Assembly: GCF_000696575.1 (NCBI RefSeq)
Contig: NZ_JMSQ01000001.1
Location: 62,001-126,000, forward strand
Reading direction: 5' to 3'
Origin: Siccibacter colletis
GTDB lineage: Bacteria; Pseudomonadota; Gammaproteobacteria; Enterobacterales; Enterobacteriaceae
Length of the DNA: 64,000 nucleotides
Both the position numbers and the translations under genes were made by a program. Below are positions 9,207 to 18,503 of the stretch, in pieces (the first letter of the stretch is position 1; every line of letters starts with the position of its first letter). A model generated the notes under the pieces. It ran no database searches and was not told where the DNA came from. It saw only the letters and a program-made list of their open reading frames with translations.

Positions 9207-10129
9207 GCCTGGTCTCCTGCTTTCTCATGTACCAGCGTGACGAACAGCTCTTCGAGGCGGTTCGCTTTGTTACGCATACTCAATACCTGTACTCCCTGCG
9301 CGCTCAGCTGGCTGAACACGCTGTTAATGCCCTGCTCGCGCATCACTTCCACTTCAAGCGTAGAGGTATCCACCAGACGATACTGATAGCCTTCCAGCTT
9401 TGGCAGCGGGCTTTTCGCTGCCAGATCGAGGATGAAGGTCTCCGATTTCAGCTTCGCCAGCAGTGATTTCATCGAGGTGTTTTCCACCAGTTCACCGTGC
9501 TGAATGATGCCGATGTTGCGGCACAGCATTTCAGCTTCTTCCAGATAGTGGGTGGTGAGGATAATGGTGGTGCCTTTGTCGTTCAGATCCTTCAGGAAGC
9601 TCCACATGGAGCGGCGCAGTTCGATGTCCACCCCGGCGGTCGGTTCATCAAGGATCAGCAGTTTTGGTTCGTGCATCAGCGCCCGGGCAATCATCAGACG
9701 ACGCTTCATGCCGCCTGATAACATTCGCGCACGTTCATTGCGCTTTCCCCACAGATCGAGCTGTTTAAGGTATTTTTCGCTGCGCGCAACTGCTTCACGA
9801 CGCTCCACGCCGTAGTAGCCCGCCTGGTTGACGACGATCTGCTGCACGGTCTCAAACGGGTTGAAGTTAAACTCCTGCGGCACCAGCCCGAGCTGACGTT
9901 TGGCATTGACCACGTCTTTTTCCAGATCGTGCCCAAACACCCGCACCCGGCCAGAGGTTTTATTCACCAGCGAGCTGATAATACCGATGGTGGTGGATTT
10001 CCCGGCACCGTTTGGCCCCAGCAGGGCATAGAAGTCCCCGGCTTCGACCTGCAGGTCAATACCGCGCAACGCCTGAACGCCGCCGGTGTAGGTCTTTTTA
10101 AGCTGTTCAAGTTCCAGTGCTATTGTCAT
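9203..10129 (-). CDS. yadG: ABC transporter ATP-binding protein YadG
   Basis: The 308-residue product is the ATPase partner of YadH. It has Walker A GPNGAGKST at 38-46, a Q-loop near VPQEFNF, the ABC signature LSGGMKRR near 140, Walker B LLILDEP, and the switch histidine in LTTHYLEEAE. The C-terminal 80 or so residues beyond the core fold are typical of ABC-2 exporter ATPases. Translation is coupled to yadH. The gene is divergent from can, and the 109 bases between them must hold both promoters; an inverted repeat CACAA-TTG-TTGTG lies at 10152-10164. Confidence 0.93.
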   Translation of the reverse strand: MTIALELEQLKKTYTGGVQALRGIDLQVEAGDFYALLGPNGAGKSTTIGIISSLVNKTSGRVRVFGHDLEKDVVNAKRQLGLVPQEFNFNPFETVQQIVVNQAGYYGVERREAVARSEKYLKQLDLWGKRNERARMLSGGMKRRLMIARALMHEPKLLILDEPTAGVDIELRRSMWSFLKDLNDKGTTIILTTHYLEEAEMLCRNIGIIQHGELVENTSMKSLLAKLKSETFILDLAAKSPLPKLEGYQYRLVDTSTLEVEVMREQGINSVFSQLSAQGVQVLSMRNKANRLEELFVTLVHEKAGDQA

Positions 10130-10238
10130 GGATTGTTCGCTTACCTTGTTCGCACAATTGTTGTGTGGTTTAAAAATAAATGGAGTTGACCTATATTAGC
10201 GCAACGCACTAATCAGGTTACAGGTTGTTAACACCTTC

Positions 10239-10901
10239 ATGAAAGACATCGAAACGCTCATCAGTAATAATCAGGTCTGGTCCAAACTGCTGGTGGAAGA
10301 AGATCCGGGATTTTTTGAACGTCTCTCTCAGGCACAAAAACCACGCTTTCTGTGGATTGGTTGCTCCGACAGCCGCGTTCCGGCCGAACGTCTGACCGGC
10401 CTTGAGCCTGGTGAACTCTTTGTACACCGAAATGTGGCAAACCTTGTTATCCATACGGATCTTAATTGCCTGTCGGTGGTTCAGTATGCGGTGGACGTGC
10501 TGGAAGTTGAGCACATCATCATCTGCGGTCACTACGGCTGCGGCGGCGTACAGGCAGCGGTTGAGAACCCGGAGCTGGGCCTTATCAACAACTGGCTGCT
10601 GCACATTCGCGACATCTGGTTCAAACATAGCTCACTGCTGAGCGAACTCCCGCAGGAAAAACGTCTCGACACCCTGTGCGAGCTGAACGTGATGGAGCAG
10701 GTGTATAACCTCGGCCACTCCACCATCATGCAGTCGGCGTGGAAACGCGGCCAGAACGTGACCATCCACGGCTGGGCCTACGGTATTCACGACGGTCTGC
10801 TGCGCGACCTGCAGGTTACGGCGACCGACCGCGAGACGCTGGAGCAGCGCTATCGCAGTGGTATCGGCAATATTCAGCAGACACACTCCAGCCACAAATA
10901 A
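10239..10901 (+). CDS. can: Beta-class carbonic anhydrase Can
   Basis: Can interconverts CO2 and bicarbonate in the cytoplasm and is needed for growth at ambient CO2 because it supplies bicarbonate for carboxylation reactions. The 220-residue product has the beta-class zinc ligands Cys42 and Asp44 (in [10 protein letters not shown]), His98 and Cys101 (in CGHYGCGG). A candidate -35 TTGACC at 10186 with a weak -10 TAATCA eighteen bases later precedes the gene. The position between yadG and hpt is conserved. It shares a bidirectional terminator with hpt. Confidence 0.97.
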   Translation: MKDIETLISNNQVWSKLLVEEDPGFFERLSQAQKPRFLWIGCSDSRVPAERLTGLEPGELFVHRNVANLVIHTDLNCLSVVQYAVDVLEVEHIIICGHYGCGGVQAAVENPELGLINNWLLHIRDIWFKHSSLLSELPQEKRLDTLCELNVMEQVYNLGHSTIMQSAWKRGQNVTIHGWAYGIHDGLLRDLQVTATDRETLEQRYRSGIGNIQQTHSSHK

Positions 10902-10914
10902 CGCTGTAGCAACA

Positions 10915-10941
10915 GAAAAAGGGGCCGCGGCCCCTTTTTTT
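10915..10941. terminator. Bidirectional terminator between can and hpt
   Basis: The self-complementary core GGGGCCGCGGCCCC is flanked by an A-run on the left and a T-run on the right, so it can end transcription of can on the plus strand and hpt on the minus strand. Confidence 0.9.
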
Positions 10942-10952
10942 ACGCCTGACGT

Positions 10953-11489
10953 TTACTCCGCCAGCGGCACCACTTTGCCGATGAACGGCAGGTGACGATA
11001 GCGCTGAGCATAGTCAATGCCGTAACCCACCACGAACTCGTCCGGGATCGAGAAACCGACGTACTCGACATTCACGTTCACTTCGCGACGCGAGGGTTTA
11101 TCGAGCAGCGTGCAGATAGCCAGAGATTTCGGCTCACGCAGGCTGAGGATCTCGCGCACTTTCGACAGGGTGTTGCCGGAGTCGATGATGTCTTCGACGA
11201 TCAGCACGTCCTTGCCGCGGATATCTTCGTCGAGATCCTTCAGGATTTTAACGTCGCGGGTGGATGACATACCGCTGCCGTAGCTGGAGGCGGTCATGAA
11301 ATCGACCTCGTGCGGCACCTGCACTTCACGACACAGGTCGGCCATAAACATAAAGGAGCCGCGCAGCAGCCCCACCAGCACCATATCGCTGCCGCTATCG
11401 CGATAACGCTCCGTGATCTCTTTTCCCAACGCGGCGATGCGCGCTTTGATTTCGGCTTCCGGGATCATCACATCAACAGTATGTTTCAT
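10953..11489 (-). CDS. hpt: Hypoxanthine phosphoribosyltransferase
   Basis: Hpt salvages hypoxanthine (and, less well, guanine) to IMP using PRPP. The 178-residue product carries the PRPP-binding motif [14 protein letters not shown] with the two acidic residues typical of type I phosphoribosyltransferases, the [12 protein letters not shown] loop and the mobile SSYGSGM loop. The open frame extends 16 codons upstream to 11537, but the family's N-terminus is [18 protein letters not shown], so I place the start at 11489. It is divergent from gcd across about 205 bases, as in E. coli. Confidence 0.96.
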   Translation of the reverse strand: MKHTVDVMIPEAEIKARIAALGKEITERYRDSGSDMVLVGLLRGSFMFMADLCREVQVPHEVDFMTASSYGSGMSSTRDVKILKDLDEDIRGKDVLIVEDIIDSGNTLSKVREILSLREPKSLAICTLLDKPSRREVNVNVEYVGFSIPDEFVVGYGIDYAQRYRHLPFIGKVVPLAE

Positions 11490-11618
11490 ATAGCTAACCG
11501 TCTGAATAAAAATGTATTTTTCTGAGCTGCAGCGCAACGGCGGCGGGTCTCAAAACCTGAGCACGAGAGTATATCAGCAAAACCTTTTATCTGGCGATTT
11601 AGCACAAAAAGCTCTTTT

Positions 11619-11652
11619 TGTGATTAAGATCACACTTGTTAATAACTATAAT
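11619..11652 (+). promoter_or_regulatory. gcd promoter overlapped by a perfect CRP site
   Basis: TGTGA-TTAAGA-TCACA at 11619-11634 is a perfect CRP half-site pair with the standard six-base spacer. The best promoter reading is -35 TTAAGA (11624-11629), a 17-base spacer and -10 TATAAT (11647-11652). The CRP site therefore sits on the -35 element, centred about 32 bases before the expected start, a repressing position. E. coli gcd is reported to be negatively controlled by cAMP-CRP, which fits. Confidence 0.75.
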
Positions 11653-11694
11653 TACTTGCTATCAAAAAATTAACAACGTTAAAAGAGTGTCTTT

Positions 11695-14091
11695 ATGGCG
11701 GAAAATAAACCGGAAAAACAGTCGCTAGTCGTCAAAATTAGTGCGCTGTTTGCAGCTCTGTGTGGGCTCTATTTGCTAATCGGCGGTGTCTGGCTGGTGG
11801 CAATTGGTGGCTCATGGTATTACCCCATCGCGGGTATTTTAATGCTCGGCGTGGCCTGGCTGCTGTGGAAAGGCAAAGCAGCCGCGCTGTGGCTGTACGC
11901 TGCCGTACTGCTTGGCACCATGCTGTGGGGCGTCTGGGAAGTCGGCTTCGACTTCTGGGCGCTGACGCCGCGCTGTGACGTACTGGTGTTCTTCGGTGTC
12001 TGGCTGGTGCTGCCGTTCGTCTGGCGCAAGCTGCGCGTGCCTTCTGCCCGCGCCGTGCCTGCCCTGCTGGTTTCGCTGATCGTCAGCGCCGTGATTCTGT
12101 TCTGGGCCGGCTTCAACGACCCGCAGGAGATCAACGGCACGCTGCGTACCGATGCGACCGCCGCCGTCAGCAGCGCCCCGCCAATTGCTGATGGTGACTG
12201 GCCGGCCTATGGCCGCACCCAGGAAGGTCAGCGCTACTCGCCGCTTAAGCAGATCAACACCGAGAACGTCGGCCAGCTGAAAGAAGCCTGGACCTTCCGC
12301 ACCGGCGATCTGAAGCTGCCGACCGACCCGGGTGAGATCACCAACGAAGTCACGCCGATTAAAGTCGGCGACACCCTGTTCCTGTGTACCGCACACCAGC
12401 GTGTCTTTGCGCTTGATGCCGCGACCGGGAAAGAGAAGTGGCACTTCGACCCGCAGCTGAAAGCCGACCCGTCGTTCCAGCATCTGACCTGCCGTGGCGT
12501 CTCTTACCACGAAGCGACGGCGCAGAATGCGAGCCCGGATGTGGTAGCTAACTGCCCGCGCCGTATTATTCTGCCGGTGAACGATGGCCGTCTGTTTGCC
12601 ATCAACGCCGACAACGGCAAGCTGTGTGAGTCCTTCGCCAACAAAGGCATTCTCAACCTGCAGACCAACATGCCGGTTACCACGCCGGGCATGTACGAGC
12701 CGACGTCCCCGCCGATCATCACCGATAAAACCATCGTGATTGCCGGTGCGGTAACGGATAACTTCTCTACCCGCGAGCCGTCAGGCGTAATCCGTGGTTT
12801 CGACGTGAACACTGGCGAACTGCTGTGGGCCTTCGATCCGGGTGCGAAAGACCCGAATGCCATCCCGGCGGATGAGCATCACTTTACGCCGAACTCCCCG
12901 AACTCCTGGGCACCGGCGGCGTATGACGCGAAGCTGGACCTGGTGTATCTGCCGATGGGTGTGACCACGCCGGATATCTGGGGCGGCAACCGCACGCCGG
13001 AGCAGGAGCGCTACGCGAGTTCCATCATCGCGCTGAATGCGACCACCGGTAAGCTGGCCTGGGCCTATCAGACCGTCCACCACGATCTGTGGGATATGGA
13101 CCTGCCGTCGCAGCCGACCCTGACCGACATTACCGACAAAAACGGTAACCAGGTGCCGGTCGTCTATGTGCCGACCAAAACCGGTAACATCTTCGTCCTC
13201 GACCGTCGCGACGGTAAGCTGGTGGTTCCGGCACCGGAAAAACCGGTTCCGCAGGGCGCGGCGAAAGGCGACTACGTCACCCCGACCCAGCCGTTCTCTG
13301 ACCTGAGCTTCCGTCCGAAAGAGGATCTCTCCGGTGCGGATATGTGGGGCGCCACCATGTTCGACCAGCTGGTGTGCCGCGTGATGTTCCACAGCCTGCG
13401 CTACGAAGGCATCTTCACCCCGCCGTCCGAGCAGGGCACGCTGGTGTTCCCGGGTAACCTCGGCATGTTCGAATGGGGCGGTATCTCCGTCGATCCGAAC
13501 CGTCAGGTGGCGATTGCCAACCCGATGGCGCTGCCGTTTGTGTCAAAACTGATCCCACGCGGTCCGGGTAATCCGATGGAGCAGCCGAAAGATGCGAAAG
13601 GCTCTGGCACCGAAGCGGGCATTCAGCCGCAGTACGGCGTGCCGTATGGCGTGACGCTGAACCCGTTCCTGTCACCGTTTGGTCTGCCGTGTAAGCAGCC
13701 TGCATGGGGTTACATCTCCGCGCTGGATCTGAAAACCCACGAGATCGTCTGGAAAAAACGTATCGGTACGCCGCGCGACAGCATGCCGTTCCCGATGCCG
13801 TTCCCGGTTCCGTTCAATATGGGTATGCCGATGCTGGGCGGCCCAATCTCTACCGCAGGTAACGTGATGTTCATCGGCGCAACCGCAGACAACTATCTGC
13901 GCGCCTTCAACATGACCAACGGTGAGAAACTGTGGGAAGCGCGTCTGCCGGCTGGTGGCCAGGCCACGCCGATGACCTATGAAGCCAACGGCAAACAGTA
14001 CGTGCTGATTGCTGCCGGCGGTCACGGTTCGTTCGGCACCAAAATGGGCGACTACATTGTTGCCTATGCCCTGCCGGATGACGCGAAGTAA
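11695..14091 (+). CDS. gcd: Quinoprotein (PQQ-dependent) glucose dehydrogenase, membrane-bound
   Basis: Gcd oxidises glucose to gluconolactone in the periplasm and passes electrons to ubiquinone; the apoenzyme needs PQQ. The 798-residue product starts with five membrane segments in the first 145 or so residues, followed by a periplasmic eight-bladed PQQ propeller beginning at DWPAYGRTQEGQRYSPL. Repeats such as FALDAATGKEKWHFD and ALNATTGKLAWAYQ mark propeller blades, and the YDAKLDLVYLPMG region holds the catalytic aspartate in this family. It matches E. coli Gcd nearly end to end, including its place beside hpt. No pqq genes lie in the window. A strong terminator follows. Confidence 0.95.
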   Translation: MAENKPEKQSLVVKISALFAALCGLYLLIGGVWLVAIGGSWYYPIAGILMLGVAWLLWKGKAAALWLYAAVLLGTMLWGVWEVGFDFWALTPRCDVLVFFGVWLVLPFVWRKLRVPSARAVPALLVSLIVSAVILFWAGFNDPQEINGTLRTDATAAVSSAPPIADGDWPAYGRTQEGQRYSPLKQINTENVGQLKEAWTFRTGDLKLPTDPGEITNEVTPIKVGDTLFLCTAHQRVFALDAATGKEKWHFDPQLKADPSFQHLTCRGVSYHEATAQNASPDVVANCPRRIILPVNDGRLFAINADNGKLCESFANKGILNLQTNMPVTTPGMYEPTSPPIITDKTIVIAGAVTDNFSTREPSGVIRGFDVNTGELLWAFDPGAKDPNAIPADEHHFTPNSPNSWAPAAYDAKLDLVYLPMGVTTPDIWGGNRTPEQERYASSIIALNATTGKLAWAYQTVHHDLWDMDLPSQPTLTDITDKNGNQVPVVYVPTKTGNIFVLDRRDGKLVVPAPEKPVPQGAAKGDYVTPTQPFSDLSFRPKEDLSGADMWGATMFDQLVCRVMFHSLRYEGIFTPPSEQGTLVFPGNLGMFEWGGISVDPNRQVAIANPMALPFVSKLIPRGPGNPMEQPKDAKGSGTEAGIQPQYGVPYGVTLNPFLSPFGLPCKQPAWGYISALDLKTHEIVWKKRIGTPRDSMPFPMPFPVPFNMGMPMLGGPISTAGNVMFIGATADNYLRAFNMTNGEKLWEARLPAGGQATPMTYEANGKQYVLIAAGGHGSFGTKMGDYIVAYALPDDAK

Positions 14092-14146
14092 ACCGTACGC
14101 CCGTCCGCTAAACGAATGTTAAGCGGACATTATCAGTACGCGACCC

Positions 14147-14176
14147 GCGGCCTTCTCTGAAGGCCGCTTTTTTTTT
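14147..14176 (+). terminator. gcd terminator
   Basis: A 9-bp perfect stem GCGGCCTTC/GAAGGCCGC with a TCT loop is followed by nine T residues. Confidence 0.92.
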
Positions 14177-14203
14177 GCCCGCCGTTTGCCTCCCCTGCCC
14201 CAT

Positions 14204-14236
14204 AAAAAAAGCCTCATCACTGAATGATGAGGCTTT
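14204..14236 (-). terminator. Terminator of the second PQQ dehydrogenase gene
   Basis: On the minus strand AGCCTCATCA-ttcag-TGATGAGGCT is followed by seven T residues. It is back to back with the gcd terminator, isolating the two convergent genes. Confidence 0.9.
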
Positions 14237-14272
14237 TGCGCGTGCTGCCGTCAGGCAGCTGCATCGGACAGA

Positions 14273-16639
14273 TTATTTCAGGCGGAACGCAACCATGCTG
14301 TCACCGGCTTTCGTCCCCAGCGAGCCGTGGCCGCCAGCGGCGATCACCACGTACTGCTTACCGTCTTTCCCCATAAAGGAGGACGGCGTGGCCTGCGCGC
14401 CCGCGCTCAGCTCGGTCTGCCACAGCAGTTCACCGGTGCTGCTGTCATAGGCGCGGAAGAAGTTATCCGCTGTCGCGCCGTGGAAGACAACATCACCGGC
14501 AGTGACCAGCGGTCCACCGTGAGCGACCATGCCCATCGGGAAGCCAATCGGGAAACGACCCGGCAGGAAGCTGGTGTTGAGGTTTTTGGTAGTCCCGACG
14601 CGGCGCAGCCACTCGGTTTTACCGGTTTTCAGGTCAACACCCACCATACGACCCCACGGCGGCGCGATACACGGAATGCCCAGGCTGGAGGCCAGCTGCT
14701 GGATGTGAATCGCGTAATCGCCGTGGAAGTTTTCGTTCCAGTACGGGTCGCCGTCTTTGGTGAAGGTGCGTGCCGTGGCGGTTTCCGGAGTACGCTTGAT
14801 CAGCGTGTATTTATACGCCAGACGTACCGGCGAGGCGATCAGCAGCTGACGCTCCGGATCGATAGCCACAGAACCCCAGTTAAACACGCCAATGTTACCC
14901 GGGAAGACAATCGCGCCTTTTTCAGTGGCAGGCGTCCACGGGTTGCCGTCATAGCGCAGATTTTTGAAGTCGAGACGACAGGCCATCTGATCGAACGGCG
15001 TGATGCCCCACATTGACTTCTCGGTCAGCGGCTGCGGAATGAAGTTCAGGCTGGACACCGGCTGCGTCGGGGCAAATTTCTCGCCCGGCACGCCGCCTTC
15101 GGTGGAGACCGGCACCTGGTTTACCGGATAAACCGGTTCGCCCGTCAGGCGGTTGAGCACAAACAGGTTACCGGTTTTGGTCGGAAGCACCACCACCGGC
15201 TGTTTGTTGCCCTGATAGTCGATGTCGAGCAGTGACGGCTGAGACGGGTTATCGCGGTCCCAGAGGTCATGATTTGAACTCTGATAGCGCCATTTGAAGG
15301 CACCGGTTTTCAGATCCAGCGCCACCAGCGCATCACGGAACTTTTCGGTGTTGCTGTTGGCGTCACGCTCGATGCCCAGCTCGTCCGGGGACGCGTTGCC
15401 AAACGGCACATACACCAGGCCGTTTTTCATATCGGCGCTCAGGGTGCCCCAGGCAACCGGCGTGTCGTACGGGTAGTTCTTATCAGCCGCAATCGGCTGG
15501 GTGTTTTCCGGGGTAGCCGGATCGAAGTTCCACACCAGACGGCCCGTTACCGCGTCGTAAGCGCGAATAACGCCTGACGGGTTGCCGCTGTTGAAACCGT
15601 TATCCATCACCGAACCGCCAACGATCACCAGATTACCGGCGACCAGCGGAGCAGCGGTCTGCATCAGCGCATGCGGGCGGACTTCACCCATATTGGCATG
15701 CAGATCAACCACACCGTTGTTACCAAAATCGGCGCAGAACTTGCCGGTATCCGCATCAAGCGCAACCAGTTTCGCATCGGTGGTGGCGTTGAAAATACGT
15801 TTGCGGCACAGGGCAGGCTCCGCAGGTGCGTTTTCTGCACCAGCCGCCGCGCTGTCGAAGTAGCTCACGCCGCGGCAGGTCTGGTGCTGCTGCAGGTTAG
15901 AACGATCTTTCTCCGGCACGTGTTTCCATTTCACCGCCCCGGTTTCCGGGTCGAGAGCGTGAACTTCGTTATGCGGCGTACAGAAGTAGAGCATGCCGTT
16001 GGCTTTCAGCGGCGTGGCTTCAAAGGTGTACTCGCTGGCGTCGCCGTCCTGACGCACATCACCGGTGTGGTAGGTCCAGGCAACTTCCAGGTCCTTCACG
16101 TTCTGGTTGGTGATCTGCTTCAGGGAAGAGAAGCGCAGGCCGTTGGTGGTCCCGCCGTAGGCAGTCCAGTCGTTACCGGCGACCGCAGCCTCAGAGGCGA
16201 CACGCGGATTGCTGATGGTGCCTTTCTCAGGAATCGGATCGTAGAAGCTCAGTCCGGCCACCAGCAGGATCATCACCGCGACGGTAGTGCCGAGGAACGG
16301 ATGGAAGCGACGCTCGTTGTGGGTCAGGGCGCGCACGGTCCAGGGCAGAGCCAGCCAGAGGCCAATCACGCCAAAGAGGTCGCCGCGCGGGATCCACTGC
16401 CATTTGTCGAAGCCGACTTCCCAGATTATCCACGCCAGGGTAATCCACATCAGTACGGCGTAGAGGCTCAGGGCGCTGCGTTTATTGCGGAACAGTAAAA
16501 ATGCGGTAATAAGCAGGCCAATGGCCATTAGCGCATAGAAAGGACTGCCGCCAGCAAACAGCAACTGCCCTCCCATGAGCAGCAGCGCGATGCCGAGCAA
16601 GGCAACCACTACGCTGGTTATTTTAGTAATCATCGTCAT
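14273..16639 (-). CDS. Second membrane-bound PQQ-dependent dehydrogenase (glucose/quinate/shikimate family)
   Basis: The 788-residue product has the same architecture as Gcd: five N-terminal membrane segments (for example VVVALLGIALLLMGGQLLFAG and FYALMAIGLLITAFLLF) and a PQQ propeller from DWTAYGGTTNGLRFSSL to GGHGSLGTKAGDSMVAFRLK. Blade motifs such as HALDPETGAVKWKH and ALDLKTGAFKWRYQ are present. It is clearly paralogous to the adjacent Gcd but divergent: the region equivalent to Gcd's SWAPAAYDAKLDLVYLPMG reads TPVAWGTLSADMKNGLVYVPFG. The family includes quinate/shikimate and other polyol or sugar dehydrogenases, so the substrate is not determined. It is convergent with gcd, and E. coli has no counterpart at this site. 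Confidence 0.9.
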   Translation of the reverse strand: MTMITKITSVVVALLGIALLLMGGQLLFAGGSPFYALMAIGLLITAFLLFRNKRSALSLYAVLMWITLAWIIWEVGFDKWQWIPRGDLFGVIGLWLALPWTVRALTHNERRFHPFLGTTVAVMILLVAGLSFYDPIPEKGTISNPRVASEAAVAGNDWTAYGGTTNGLRFSSLKQITNQNVKDLEVAWTYHTGDVRQDGDASEYTFEATPLKANGMLYFCTPHNEVHALDPETGAVKWKHVPEKDRSNLQQHQTCRGVSYFDSAAAGAENAPAEPALCRKRIFNATTDAKLVALDADTGKFCADFGNNGVVDLHANMGEVRPHALMQTAAPLVAGNLVIVGGSVMDNGFNSGNPSGVIRAYDAVTGRLVWNFDPATPENTQPIAADKNYPYDTPVAWGTLSADMKNGLVYVPFGNASPDELGIERDANSNTEKFRDALVALDLKTGAFKWRYQSSNHDLWDRDNPSQPSLLDIDYQGNKQPVVVLPTKTGNLFVLNRLTGEPVYPVNQVPVSTEGGVPGEKFAPTQPVSSLNFIPQPLTEKSMWGITPFDQMACRLDFKNLRYDGNPWTPATEKGAIVFPGNIGVFNWGSVAIDPERQLLIASPVRLAYKYTLIKRTPETATARTFTKDGDPYWNENFHGDYAIHIQQLASSLGIPCIAPPWGRMVGVDLKTGKTEWLRRVGTTKNLNTSFLPGRFPIGFPMGMVAHGGPLVTAGDVVFHGATADNFFRAYDSSTGELLWQTELSAGAQATPSSFMGKDGKQYVVIAAGGHGSLGTKAGDSMVAFRLK

Positions 16640-16790
16640 CCCATATAAGTTTACATAACGTTCACAAAAAATTACGAAATTATGATACGTCCGTCACAAC
16701 TCAGAACGAAATGAAATCGATGCGGGAAGTTAGCGATTCGTGCTTGATTAGCGGGCTAAGGGAATAGTGGAGCGTAGCGGAGAGTGAAAA

Positions 16791-16875
16791 CCGGCGGGTG
16801 CGCTGCGCTTACCCGCCCAGCGAGAATGTGGAAGATACCCCAGGGCGGTATGCCATGCGCACCCGTTACCCGCCC
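16791..16875. repeat. REP/BIME-like palindromic elements
   Basis: CCGGCGGGTGCGCTGCGCTT followed by ACCCGCC (16791-16817) forms an imperfect REP-type hairpin with CGGGT/ACCCG arms. A second hairpin-capable unit with GGGCGG and CCGCCC arms lies at about 16842-16875. They occupy the gap between the paralogous dehydrogenase and the 3' end of cueO, the usual place for REP clusters. The second copy is degenerate, so the BIME assignment is tentative. Confidence 0.5.
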
Positions 16876-16888
16876 CAGGGTACGGACA

Positions 16889-18439
16889 TCACGCCACGGT
16901 AAACCCGAGCATCATGCCGGTATCCTCATGCTCCAGCAGGTGGCAGTGCGCCATATAGGCTTCGCTCGCCGCCGCCGCGTGATCGAAACGCAGCAGCACT
17001 TCGCTGCGGGCGTTTTCCACCCAGACCGTGTCCTTCCAGCCGGCGCGATGCGCCGCTGGCGGCTTGCCGTTTTCCGACAGAATGCGGAACTGGGTGCCGT
17101 GAATATGGAACGGGTGCAGCATCATGTCGCCTTCGCCGGAAATCACCCAGCGCTCGTACTGCCCCTTCGCCACGTTGAATGCCGGTTTCGTCATATCAAA
17201 CGCGTTGCCGTTGATCCGGTTGGCATGATGGAAATTGAAGCCGTGGCTGCCGTGGTTCATGTCGCCGTGGTTCATCCCGCCGTGACCCATGCCATGATGC
17301 GACATGCCCGCCAGCGCCTGCTTGCCGTAGCGCTGCTCCAGCGCCTGCATCCCCATCATGTCGAGCATCGGGTCCATCGAGAGCTGGAGCGTGCGCTGAT
17401 TCAGCCCCTCCAGCGACGGGAGGGGTGGAACGTCAACCAGCGCATCCGGCAGCGCGCCGGACGCCGGAATACGCAGCGGCTGGATGTGCAGTACCGGATG
17501 CGGCTTATCGAACGGGGCGAGGGTCATTCCCATCTGTTTTACCGGCAGGGTCACGATGTCGAAGGCCTTACCGTCCCGGGTATCCACCAGCACTTCGAAG
17601 CGCTCGCCCATCAGCATGGGCAGCTCGGTGACGCGTACCGGCTCAGCCAGCAAGCCGCCGTCGCTGGCGATCACGTACAGCGGGCGGTTATCGCTGGCAG
17701 CGATTTTCAGCGAACGGGCGTTACAGCCGTTGAGCAGGCGCAGACGCAGCCAGCCGCGCGGCGGGGCGTGCTGCGGGTTGATCGCCCCGTTGGTCAGCAG
17801 CGTATCGCCAAACCAGCCTACCGCCGCGGTCATCACGTCGAGCTGATAATCAATGGCACCGTCAGCGCTGAACTTTTTATCCTGCATCACCACCGGCACG
17901 TCATCGATACCCCACTGCTGCGGCAGGCGCAGCCTGAGCAGATCGTTATCTTCAATCAACACCAGCCCCGCCAGCCCCATAGCCACCTGATGCCCGGTTT
18001 TCCCGTGCTGATGAGGATGGAACCAGCAGGTCGCCGCCCGCTGTTCCGGCGTGAAGGTGACGCTGCGCGACGCGCCCGGCGCGATAACGCCCTGCGGCCC
18101 GCCGTCCACGCTACCCGGCACCTCCAGCCCGTGCCAGTGAACCGTGCTCTCCTGCGGCAGCTGGTTGCGCAGCGTTACGTTCACCGCTTTCCCCTGCCGT
18201 AAACGCAGCGCCGGGCCAAGCAGATTGCCGTTATAGCCCCAGGTAGTCGCCGTTTTCCCGGCAAAGGTGCTCTGGCCCTGGGTCAGCGTCAGCATGATGT
18301 GGCTGCGCGCGTCCGGCTCCAGCAGCGGCGGGATCGGCAATGAGGGGCGCTCAGCGGCAAACGCACTGCGGCTCCAGAGCGGCAATGCGCCAAGCGCACT
18401 CAGCGCAGCAGAATATTTCAGAAAGTCGCGGCGATGCAT
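16889..18439 (-). CDS. cueO: Multicopper oxidase CueO (periplasmic cuprous oxidase)
   Basis: CueO oxidises Cu(I) to Cu(II) in the periplasm and protects against copper. The 516-residue product starts with a Tat signal (RRDFLK at 3-8, then a hydrophobic stretch ending SAFAAE). Copper motifs are HWHGLE and WFHPHQHG in the first domain, [10 protein letters not shown], and the final [13 protein letters not shown] that supplies the type 1 Cys, His and Met. A Met/His-rich loop ([20 protein letters not shown]) near residue 390 is the substrate-copper loop typical of CueO. Two upstream in-frame starts exist at 18466 and 18445, but AAGGA is properly spaced only for 18439. A CueR promoter precedes it. 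Confidence 0.96.
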   Translation of the reverse strand: MHRRDFLKYSAALSALGALPLWSRSAFAAERPSLPIPPLLEPDARSHIMLTLTQGQSTFAGKTATTWGYNGNLLGPALRLRQGKAVNVTLRNQLPQESTVHWHGLEVPGSVDGGPQGVIAPGASRSVTFTPEQRAATCWFHPHQHGKTGHQVAMGLAGLVLIEDNDLLRLRLPQQWGIDDVPVVMQDKKFSADGAIDYQLDVMTAAVGWFGDTLLTNGAINPQHAPPRGWLRLRLLNGCNARSLKIAASDNRPLYVIASDGGLLAEPVRVTELPMLMGERFEVLVDTRDGKAFDIVTLPVKQMGMTLAPFDKPHPVLHIQPLRIPASGALPDALVDVPPLPSLEGLNQRTLQLSMDPMLDMMGMQALEQRYGKQALAGMSHHGMGHGGMNHGDMNHGSHGFNFHHANRINGNAFDMTKPAFNVAKGQYERWVISGEGDMMLHPFHIHGTQFRILSENGKPPAAHRAGWKDTVWVENARSEVLLRFDHAAAASEAYMAHCHLLEHEDTGMMLGFTVA

Positions 18440-18472
18440 GTTCATTTCCTTATTCTCAGCAAGCATGCCCCG

Positions 18473-18503
18473 AGCATAAACCCTCCCCCTGCGGGAAGGT
18501 CAA
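18473..18503 (-). promoter_or_regulatory. CueR-type promoter/operator of cueO
   Basis: Read on the minus strand, -35 TTGACC (18498-18503) and -10 TATGCT (18473-18478) are separated by 19 bases, the long spacer typical of MerR-family promoters. The spacer carries the dyad CCTTCC...GGAGGG (18481-18499), matching the CueR operator found at E. coli cueO and copA. Copper-loaded CueR would twist this DNA to activate transcription. Confidence 0.88.

Noticed and set aside
14175-14450. A 91-codon plus-strand frame after gcd
   Set aside because: It starts in the gcd terminator region and runs antisense to the C-terminal end of the second PQQ dehydrogenase. No coding evidence.
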